Origin: Perca fluviatilis
Lineage: Eukaryota > Chordata > Actinopteri > Perciformes > Percidae
Assembly: GCF_010015445.1 (NCBI RefSeq)
Contig: NC_053134.1
Location: 8,522,265-8,586,264 of the forward strand
Direction: 5' to 3'
Length of the DNA: 64,000 bases
Part shown: piece by piece, positions 12,301 to 23,400 of the stretch
Position numbering within the stretch: position 1 is the stretch's first letter
How the letters are laid out: every line of letters begins with the position of its first letter
Program-made: the position numbers and the translations under genes
The notes under the pieces: model-generated
Told to the model about the DNA's origin: nothing
Database searches by the model: none
Seen by the model: the letters and a program-made list of their open reading frames with translations, nothing else

Positions 12301-15300
12301 CCTCCCACCCTGTCGGAGGCATCCATTTCTCTCCTGCTTAAGAGTGACAAAGACCCTCTCTTGTGTGGTAGCTTTAGGCCCATCTCCCTTTTAAATGTTG
12401 ACCTAAAGATCCTGTCAAAGATCCTAGCCCAACGCCTACAACGCGTCCTACCAAGTATAATAACAACTGATCAAACGGGTTTCATGCTTGGAAGGCACTC
12501 ATTTCATAACACAAGGAGGCTCTTAAATATCATTAGCTCTCCTAGTGCGAACATTCCGGAAGTGATAATCTCATTAGATGCAGAGAAGGCCTTCGACAGG
12601 GTGGAATGGAGCTTCCTTTTTTTTGTTCTGCAGAAATTTGGTTTCAATCCAGAATTTATATCTTGGATAAAATTGCTTTACACCAGCCCAGTTGCCTCAG
12701 TCCACACAAATAGACTCCAATCTGCCCCATTTCCCCTTCATCGTGGAACTAGACAGGGTTGCCCTCTTTCCCCCCTCTTGTTTGCTATAGCTATCGAACC
12801 CCTAGCCATCTGGTTGCGTCAGGAGGGCGGGTTTGAGGGAATCACTAGAGCTGGGAAAATGCATAAATTATCGTTATATGCCAACGACCTCCTTTTATAC
12901 ATGTATAATCCAGCTGCCTCTCTCCCAGTGGTTCTAAGTATCTTTGACGAATTTGGATCCTATTCAGGCTATAAACTTAACCTCCACAAGAGCAAACTTC
13001 TTCCCATCAACTCTCTGGCCAAAAATATACCCCCGTCTTTTTTCCCTTTCAAATATGCTACAGACGGATTTAAATACTTGGGGGTGTATGTGACTAATCC
13101 AATTAATCGACTCTTCTCCAAAAATTTCTCTCCTCTCTTTGAGAGGTGTAAATTAGACTTCAATAGATGGTCTGGTCTCCCACTGTCCCTAGTATGTCGT
13201 GCTAATTTAGTAAAAATGGTTGTTTTACCAAAGTTTCTATACTTTTTTTCACATATCCCCATCCTTATTAAAAAGTCATTTTTTAGATCGCTTGATCAAT
13301 TTAATAAGCTCCTTCCTCTGGGGCAATAAAAATCCACGCATCAGAAAATCAGTGCTACAGCTCCCAAGGGTTCTTGGTGGCTTAGCATTGCCCAATTTCT
13401 TACATTATTACTGGTCCTGTAATGTTCATAAACTTCTATACTGGATTTACAACTCAGCAGATGAGGAGCGGCCTGCATGGGTGGATATGGAATTTGGATC
13501 CTCTATGCTCTCTCTTCATTCCCTGGTTTGTTCCCAAATCCCTTTGGCTGCTTCCAACTTTACTAGGAACCCGGTGGTGGCTCACTCTGTTAAAATCTGG
13601 ATTCAAATTAGGAAGCCTAGGCCTCCATAGATCCTCAGACCTCTCCCCCATTGTAAACCATCATCTATTCCTGCCCTCTTGCACTGATTTGACTTTTCAG
13701 ACTTGGTCTGACAGAGGGATAACTAAATTTAAGGACCTTTACAGCCAAGGAACTTTTATGTCCTTTTCTGAACTCTCAAAGAAATTTGACCTGCCTAAAT
13801 CTCACCTATTTCGTTTTTTTCAGATTAGGCATTTTGTTAGAAGTCAGAACCCCAAATTCCCTAGTCGACCCCCAGAATCTCTGGTTGATTCATTATTGGC
13901 TCTTGTTCCAGAACAAAAGCGGCTAATTTCTACCATTTACAGCCTTATCAATTCAACTATTGACACCCCAGCGTCCGGTCCCAAGGACTCTTGGGAGCAA
14001 GAACTTGGAATCACTCTACCTGATGATTATTGGAAACAAGTCTTACGGCTAGTTAATTCCTATTCAATCTGTGCAAGACACAGCCTCGTACAGTGTAAGG
14101 TGGTACACAAAGTTCATTATACTAATTTGAGGCTGTCTCGGATTTACCCCAATGTATCTGACTCCTTTAATAGGTGTAAGCATTCCCCAGCTGACCATTC
14201 CCATATGTTTTGGTTCTGTCCCAGGCTTGCCACATTCTGGTCTGAAATCTTCAAAACTCTTAGCACAGCATATAACACTGTTATCTCTCCTGAGCCTCTC
14301 TTGGCTTTGTTTGGTGCCCCTTTACAGCCTTTTTCTTCCAATGTCATGCAGACCGTCCTTGCCTTTGCCACCCTGCTGGCCAGGCGTCTCATACTCCTTA
14401 ACTGGAAACACCCTCAGCCTCCATCTCATAGTAGATGGGTGAAAGAGATGTTCCTGTCCATTAGACTTGAAAAACTCTTTTGATTCAATACATTGTATTG
14501 AATCTTTAGCATCTCTGCCTGACAGTGACGACTGAGCCCCCCCCCCCTCCTCTTTTTTATTTTTTATTTTTTTTATTCATTTTTTTTTTTTTTTTAAATG
14601 TATTTATATTTTGTACATCTTTATTTCATCTATTTATTTCAGTATTTTCCTTATTTATGCATCTGTTTTGTTTTATGTATATTATACTATTCACATGTCA
14701 ATTTTGGATTTACCTTGAGAATTGTTCTCTCTCGGGTGGGGTGGGATTGTGGGACAGATATAAAGATCAGGGGGGGAAAAAATGAAGGTATGGAAGCCCT
14801 GTCTGTTGCATGGAACTGTTATGCTGCTGCCTGTGAATTTGCTCCCAATAAAGAAAGTTAATACAAAAAAAAGATTATCAAGAGAAGTTGTCAGCTGCAG
14901 TTTTTCTCAGTCTTTTCTTTGAAGTGATATAACCCAGTTTCCATAACACAAGTTTCTCTTTGCGAAACTCTTTAAACAAAGAGACGCTCACAAGCTGCAC
15001 AGCTCTGAGGATCTCTCACTTCATGTCAATACGAAGTATATAATAAGCATGCTTAAAGACAGAGATGGCCAAATCCATGAAGCATATACTCACACTAAAT
15101 TACATTTTTTCTGTTCTACATTTTTACATTAAAGTCTTCAGAAATCTACAATTAAGGGCTTTAAACAGGTTTAATCATGTGCATGATCAAACAAAGACTA
15201 GATTCTTGCCATTGCAAAGATGTGTTCCTTGACCATTTCTCTGAAAGTAGATTTGTCATGTTACCTCAATGTGATTGACAGATGTACTCTGTGTCCTTGC

Positions 15301-15423
15301 AGGTTGCGGTCATTATTTCTGGCAGGAGAGCGATGTGATGTGGAGACGCTGGAATGGGCAAAGAGGAGCTTTGGGGTTCCTGTCCTGGATCACTGGTGGC
15401 AGACGGGTAGGAAGGTTTCTGTT

Positions 15424-15483
<60 letters not shown>

Positions 15484-18400
15484 CTGTAAAGAAAGTTGAT
15501 ATGAATATATTGTACATTTCCCTTTTAGCTCAAAGTTGCATGTTGGACAGGACGCAGAAAATTGAAACTTGAAAACGAAATGCAAAGTGACTCCTAGATA
15601 TTGGTGACTTAGCTGTGCAAGGAAAGCTGGACTCACCAAAATTATTTTCTGTTCTCTTTGGTATAAAGTGTCACATAACAGTCTGGCCAGCATATAGAGT
15701 AGGGCTGATTGATTATGGAAACAAATCCAAATTTATTTTGGGTAATATTGAAATCACAATTATTTAACACTTTTACTCATTGACTTTTGTAAAGATGTTG
15801 CATGTATTGAACCTAAAAAAAAAACAGTGAAACCGTGAAGTGAGTTAAAAAAATCAACAGTGAAAACACCTTGGAACTGTGAAATTTCACTTAACACTTT
15901 TCCTGTTGAACTTTCTGAATTCCCTGAAATTGTGATAAAAATTTTATTAATTGCACAGCCCTAATACAGAATGTACAGTTCAAGGTCTTAATGTCGCAGG
16001 ATTTTTGGTGGTTGAAGTTAAAACTGTTCAAATGTTTATCCCCTTACTATAGGCTATGTGTGAAGCTGCCTTGTGCAATTAATAGTCAGTCTACTAGGTT
16101 GGGAAGCACTTTACCTTCAAACTTTAGGGATTAAGTTCTTATGATATACGTAGATACTTAGAAAGCCTTTCAGCTTAAGTACTTTATTAGCATGAACTGC
16201 ATGTGATGTTTTAATTTATTTAACTTCTTTTCGATCTTTAAGGCTGGGTCTCGCCTTAAGCGTATCAGTGTGGGAAGACTATACGTGTGGTATTTGCTGT
16301 ATTTTATTAGTCCATTGACATTAACTTGGCCTTGAGAAGAGGCATAACTCTAGAAAATCACTATAACCTCGAAAGCACACTGTCATTATGAAGCTCATTT
16401 TTATCACACTTCCCTCTTTGATTAATCCCTATTGATGTTTTGGATTGTAGACGAGGGCCCTTCTACCAGAGTAATTATGACGTTAAAGACCCCGATGTTT
16501 GATTTTCTAAGCTTCTCTGAGAACTGATTATCACACAAAGTGACGTGTCATCATTTACACCAGTTAATTGACAGACAATCAAATTTACATAGCAATGTGC
16601 AGACAGGGCAGATGTAACAATGGCTGAAGTCACAGGAGATCATTTTGGAGAAAAAAAAACATTTACCAATTTAAAGAAGTCAAAATGAGAATCATAACTG
16701 GATGTGATGGTTAAAAAAAGAAATGGAACAGCTCCATTGCAACTGAACAAGTATCTGACTTTTTCAAGGATACACGTTCAATAAGGCTGCTTTCATTTTT
16801 CTGTAACTTCTTGTCAATATATTATTGATTTAATATCCAGTAGGCCAGTACACCACAGATCTCCTCCCCCCAAAGTCAGCCATAGTCAGGTGGGAAAACT
16901 CCCAGAGAGCATTACTTCAACCGGTCACATTCCAAGGCAGCAATTAAATTAAAAAGGGGTTGATTGGCATTGCCTTTCATTGAGTTCACTAATGTTTAAT
17001 TGACTCTGCACCCATATGGGACACTGAGTGACTGACTGGCTGAGACATGGAGACTAAGGTGTGTGCTTAGTGAAGAGATAAAGGAAAGGCAGCAATCACG
17101 AGTACCTTGTCAGTTTAGGAGCAGAAATTAAAATAGCTTGACAATGAGTCTTTACTGTCTTATTCCTAACTTAGAGTCTAAAATACACAGAACCCGACTC
17201 AACCAACGGTATGTGAATTCTGTCGATTTTCACTTAAAGGAACACGCTGACGTATTGGGACTTTAGCTTATTCACCGTATCCCCCAGAGTTAGATAAGTC
17301 CATACATACGCTTCTCATCTCTGTGCGTGTCGTAACTCTGTCTGACTGCTCCCAATAAATGACAAAATAACACCAACATTTTCCTTTACCTGTTGTGATT
17401 TGTATAGTCACAGGGTGTACAAATAACAAGGTCACATGAGACACAGCCATCTTTTAACCGTATACATACTGGGAACTATATTCTCAGAAGGCGAAGCACT
17501 GCTACTGTGGCGGAGTGATTAGTGCAACACCTAAAAAGCACTGTTACACTCTGCTCCTCACCACGGGGCTTCTCAGGTGCTGCGAACAAATCACTCCGCC
17601 CAAATAGCAGAAGTAGCAGTGCTTCGCCTTCTGAGAATATAAATTTAGTTCCCAGTTTGTATACGGTTAGAAGGTGGCTGTGTCTCATATGACCTTGTTA
17701 TTTGTACACCCTGTGACTATACAAATCACAACATGTAAATAGGAAAATGTTGGCGATAATTTGTCATTTTGTCATCTCCCTTAATTCACAGTCCAATGGT
17801 CGTACATTAGACCAGGAAAGGTGAGTTTGCCATTTCTTTAAAAGTTTATCTTCCCTTTCTGCACATCACAGTCAACCTATTATACAAATGGCTGCTTTGC
17901 GTCTGGATAAGATATGTAATTGGAATATTGAGTTCCCAGCTTCCCCTGCATTGTTCTAAGGCCTTATTTTGTGATGGGTTGTATGATTCTTGAATGGGTA
18001 GAATTGTGTTAGCCTCTTGGATGGGAAGCTCAAGTCCAGGGCAACCTGCCATCATGCTAATTTTACCTCGTGCCCCCCCCCCTCACCAACTCTGTTTGAT
18101 TGCCGTCCTCCCCAAGTACTAGTAAACTATGATGAATGTGCCAGCGACAACGAAAGTGCACAATTGGATGTCTCTGTTTTGTAATATCCAGCCTGCGGGA
18201 ATGGAGGATCGATGCTGGACAAGACGACATCTCTGTGTTAAATATGGGATCAATACTGTTGTTGGACCGTTGGAAAGCCATCGACCTTGAGTTTGTACAA
18301 GCAACACACTGATCTGAGCGCAGATTAGCCCACTTGGCTGATTGGTCTGTCCAGGCTCCCTGGGAGTGTGAAGAGCTAAATATTGTTGTAATGCGGAAAT

Positions 18401-20395
18401 GTAATTTATCAATTCAGGCTCTTGAGTTTATAATGCAAGTGTAGGCTTATCGCATAAAGTATATGCTGTATTCCAGTTCAAAGCTGCATCCTGTGAAGTC
18501 TGCATTTCAAGGCAGAATACCTTATAACAGGCCGACAAGGCTGTCTCATTTCAGCTAAAGCCTGGTTCAGAGAGCAGGATTATTAGGCCGATTTTAGCCC
18601 CGATTCACCCCTCCCGACAATCTTAAGAATGCTCCGATTATGGTAAAATAATCTGATCAGATATTCCTGCCGTGTGTGGTGTGTTAAGACTGCTCTCGTC
18701 TGCTCGGAAGGACGTCGGGACTGCTCCGATCTCAAATCGGGGATATCCAACATGTTGGATTTTTTTGGCCCGATTTCTCCTTGTGTGTGGTGTCCCCCGG
18801 GGACAAACGAGCACGCAGCCTGTGGACTGTGGCATACAATAAAGTCGATGGGCATAACTACATCCACAACTGCAGTCCACCAGAGTACACAAATATATGA
18901 ACGTGTATTTCAACGGTAATTAATCTGTGTAGTACGTAACGACATTTCTATGAGAAAAAACAACAACTCACCTCCATATCATGATGTAGCTGAGTATAGT
19001 CCATGCTCGCGTTGTCTCTACTTCTTTGAACATCGCCTTTTCTTTTGATAACGTTTTATCAAATGTAGTTCGTTTTTCGGTTAAAAACAAACTACAAACT
19101 ATTGCCACTGCATCCGCCATGATTGTTTACTCTGAAGTCGCGTTTGATCTCGAGGGATTTTGCGAGATTTCCCGTCTGACCTGGGAATGCTCGGCAGTCA
19201 AATCGGTTTGTGTGTGATGTGTTGATTTTGCCGTGTGCTGCGCACCACACACTGTACGACCAAAAATGTTAGACCCGTGATTTTTTTATCGCCGTGTGTG
19301 GGGTCTCTCAGGATTGGAAAATCGGCCGACAATTTTAAAATCGTCCCGTGTGAACCAGGCTTAAGCCTCTTCAACAAAAAAGTATAGCCTTCTTTTGCCC
19401 ATTTCTGACCCATTTATAGTTACCTTTGAGTTCCCCTTAAATAGCCATTATTAACTTGATAAATATGATCAGATACAAAGAAAACACTTCCAGATGTATG
19501 TAATAATGGAAGCCATGATAAGACTCCAATATTTGTTCTTTTTAGTAGTCTAGTAGTTTTTTTCTGACTGTTAACAACTGGCTGGGTTGTGCACTATGTC
19601 ATCGTGCAATAAGTAGGTTACTGGGATTGTGCAATATGTTAGTTGTGCAGTACGTTGGCCATTTGGGTTGTGCATTATGTCAGTGCATGTGTCATTTGTG
19701 CAATACATGGGCTATTGGGGTTGGGCAATATGTTAGTTGTGCAATATCTCATTGTGCAAGGGCTGTGCTACACTTATTACGGACAATGCAGCCGACAGGG
19801 TTGTCAAATTAAAAAATGCCAATGAAAGGAGTAGTTAATGTGCTTACTATATAGGTACCTGTTTATGTATATGAACGCATGTTTTGTGTTGCATGAGAGT
19901 ATGTGATGAGAGATGCTTATTTTCTGTATTTTGTGTTGTCTTTGTAAAGCTGCGGAACGGACATAGTCCAAAACTATTTTCCCTTTGGGGACAATAAAAT
20001 ATATCTTATGTAATCCTTGTTTTATTAATTTAGTTTTAGTGATTGAGGTTGTAATCGGTCAAAATTCTTATTGACTGTTAACAATTACGGTTAATCATTA
20101 ACATCACTGGTCTGGACATGTTGTGAACCACAGGGCATTATATTTATTTACATCATGTTTTGAAGTTGAACGTCACAACTCGTACTGTAAATTCAGAGAT
20201 CATGAGACGTGTTTAGTATTACCACAGGATTTACCATTTTGTCTGCAGTTTGAGGGCCACTTCCTGGTGGTAAACTTGTTTTTACGAGATAGAGGGACCG
20301 ATCAAATGCACCAATAGTAGGGCTGGGTACCGAACGTCGATACTTTTATGGTATCGAAAAAAATGGTGCCAAATTTCGGTTCCAAAAGCGTCTGA

Positions 20396-20493
<98 letters not shown>

Positions 20494-23400
20494 GGCGGAC
20501 GGCGTAAACTGTCTGCAGTTTTATTGAAGTCACAGAGGGCTAGATTTATCAGGCCGTTTGCGCCTGTTTCCAGGCGCTAATTGGTCGTAACCGATGCTGG
20601 CTATTTACAAACAGGGCGCACTTGGGTAAAATCGCAGATTGTCTGCCACATGAGTGAGAAGAGACAAGTTGCGCTTTCAATATGCGCGTTCGTGGAGGGT
20701 CGTGGGGAAAGTGGGGAAAAAGGTGGGAGGATAAGCGCAAAGGGCACCTAATATATTCCGTGGTATTTACAAAAGACTGTCAGTAAGAGCGCCTCTATTC
20801 TGCGGGGGAAATTCTCCGCCTCTTAAAAAGCGAGTCTAAACCAGCCGCAATCGAAGGTTTCCTCGTAAACCTTCATGCCGCTGGTGAAATGGCAACAGTA
20901 ATTTGAGCAAGACGAAGACATAGGCGAGGCTGAAAATATTTTTAACACAAGAATCACACTTTGTCAGTGAACACAACATCATTTAGCGTTACAGATCAAG
21001 CAGCCATGCAATATTAGAGTTACTGGAAGAAATCAAAGATGAAATTGAATCTCCCACTCAGCGTTCACATCCCATTCCAGCAGTTGTTAAACTCCTCGCT
21101 ACATTACAAATATTGGCATCAGGATCATTTCAAACAGTCATAGCATCAGCAGTGGGAATATCGCAGTCTGCATGCCATATCATAGCACAAGTACAGCGCA
21201 ATTTACGGTATAGTGGGCGGAGAAAGACGCTGATTGCCTGATGGGTGTCAGGGTTGATAAATACTACGCAAAATGTGGAAGCATAGCGTGCGCTATTACC
21301 GAACTCGCATAAACAGACGCAGCACAAACTGCGCTAGTGTTAGTAAATTAGGCTGTGAGAGTCACGGTCGGTTTCAAGTGTGGTTAGTTTTTCAAAACGT
21401 CACACAGACAGCGTTTGCTGCGATATGATATTAATGGCGAGCCGAAAGCGGTCGGGGGCTGTTGACGTTACACTTCCTCTTAGACAAGCAGGCACAACGG
21501 TGGTTTCTCTGCCCTGATGACTGACTGACAGGCTGAGCTTTCAAGGCAAGGCACTTTTAATAATGTTACTCTGAGTGAGCAGTTTACCTAATGTATTTTT
21601 GTTGATGTTGAAATGGATTTTAAAACATACGGTATCGAAAAAAGTATCGTTAGGAACCGGCATCGAAACTGAGGTATCGAAATTGGCACCGGATCGACAG
21701 ATTTTAAATGATACCCAGCCCTAACTAATAGTTTGTCTTTGTGTAGCCAGGCTGTACCATCTGGAGAGGAGGCTCAAGTTCAGTCTGGTGTGCGGGTGTA
21801 CAGAGGGATAGGGTTGGGCGATGTCCCCTAAATTGGCAGTTGACGATGTTTCCAGTAAAACATGGCGATGGAGGATGATATTGTCCTCCGGGGGGGGGGG
21901 CTCATATCTCTTTACAATATTTTTTTCTACTACTATGGGCTAACAGTTACCATAGAAACGATTTAATTAGAAATACATTTAAATTCCCTCTGTAAATGGT
22001 GCCCTGCTGGTAGGGGCAGTTTTTTACAACTTGACCTACTTTCACTTAACTTCGGTGCAGTAAAATCAATCAGATGTCCGTAATGACAGTACAGTGGGAC
22101 GTTTGCCTTCAACAGAGCGACAGTGATAACCTAATAATACCATCATTACTGAGTTTAAACTACATTCTCGGTTATGTTTGCACTGAATAATTCATTCAAT
22201 AAACAGAAACATTACTCTTGCAGCGTACATGAACAGATGCGCAATATTAACTCACACATAAAATAGCACCCTTGTGAATTAGCCTGCTGTTGCTAACGTA
22301 CATTCATAAATCCTGCATAACATCGTCCCGTACCTACAGGACCTCAGACTTACTTATTGATGCACGCACAGAGTAGTGTCGACAAACTTAGTCCAATGAG
22401 GGGAGAAAGGAAAGTGTGATAGTTAACGTTAACGCTTTTTTCTCTCTCACTTGAGACCGCGGGGAAAAAGAGAGAGAGAGAGAGAGAGAGCTGCACTGTG
22501 AAAGAAAGTTGATATGAATATATTGTACATTTCCCTTTTAGCTCAAAGTTGCATGTTGGACAGGACGCAGAAAATTGAAACTTGAAAACGAAATGCAAAG
22601 TGACTCCTAGATATTGGTGACTTAGCTGTGCAAGGAAAGCTGGACTCACCAAAATTATTTTCTGTTCTCTTTGGTATAAAGTGTCACATAACAGTCTGGC
22701 CAGCATATAGAGTAGGGCTGATTGATTATGGAAACAAATCCAAATTTATTTTGGGTAATATTGAAATCACAATTATTTAACACTTTTACTCATTGACTTT
22801 TGTAAAGATGTTGCATGTATTGAACCTAAAAAAAAAACAGTGAAACCGTGAAGTGAGTTAAAAAAATCAACAGAGAGAGAGAGAGAGAGAGAATCACTAC
22901 AGCCAATCCAGTCTGCTCAAAGCGATGGTTCGATGATTCACAAATAGGTTGCACGTAAGGGGGCAAAAAGTAGCCCCCACTTATGGGGCCCTATCTTGCA
23001 CCATGCGCAGCGCAAAGCCCGACGCAAGTGTCTTTGCTAGTTTAAGACTGACGCACTTGTCAATTTCCTGTCCAGTGCCCGCGACTAGGATTAGTGTGTA
23101 TGACTGGGTGAGGAGTGTGGCATCACGATGGTGGCTCTCCATCGTGATGTCGGCCAGCCCTACTGAGGGACACACCTTCCTGAGTGGTGACCATCCAGCC
23201 GCTGAATTGGGTCAAAGCTTTCTAAACTGTGGGTCTGTGCTTAGCAGAGAAAATCAATTTGCTAAAGGGCAAAAATGGCAGTGCCATTCCCTCTCTGTGG
23301 CATTTGTATGTTCAGTTCTTTAAATATCCATACATAGATCTTTTATTGAGGCTTTTGTATGAGCGTTTACTGTTTATATTAGCAGTGTAGGAGTTGAGGG

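Larger units (their letters stand above)
20318..21723. mobile_element. hAT element 1 with 8-bp target-site duplication
   Basis: The ends are TAGGGCTGGGTACCGA (20318-20333) and GATACCCAGCCCTA (21710-21723). The flanking octamers ACCAATAG and ACTAATAG match at 7 of 8, the hAT signature. Subterminal ggtatcgaaaaaa repeats point inward from both ends. There is no hAT transposase; the interior holds a (CA)47 run and a Harbinger remnant. Confidence 0.9.
21809..23162. mobile_element. hAT element 2 with 8-bp target-site duplication
   Basis: The ends are TAGGGTTGGGCGATGT (21809-21824) and ATCGTGATGTCGGCCAGCCCTA (right end 23162, quoted within its last 22 bases). The flanking octamers CAGAGGGA and CTGAGGGA match at 7 of 8. 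It lies only 85 bp from hAT element 1. It contains the second copy of the 373-bp duplication and (AG)n runs, and no transposase was found. Near 22984 a further repeat (gggccctatcttgcacc) seems to be embedded. Confidence 0.85.

Noticed and set aside
15313..15693. Open - strand frame of 126 codons, whose first 68 residues recur at 22706-22503
   Set aside because: The recurrence comes from the 373-bp DNA duplication. The frame reads through the (AG)n tract as Ser-Leu repeats and across exon 9 on the wrong strand.
22949..23323. Open + strand frame of 124 codons
   Set aside because: It runs from inside hAT element 2 across its right end into flanking sequence, so it cannot be an old gene. It resembles no protein I know.
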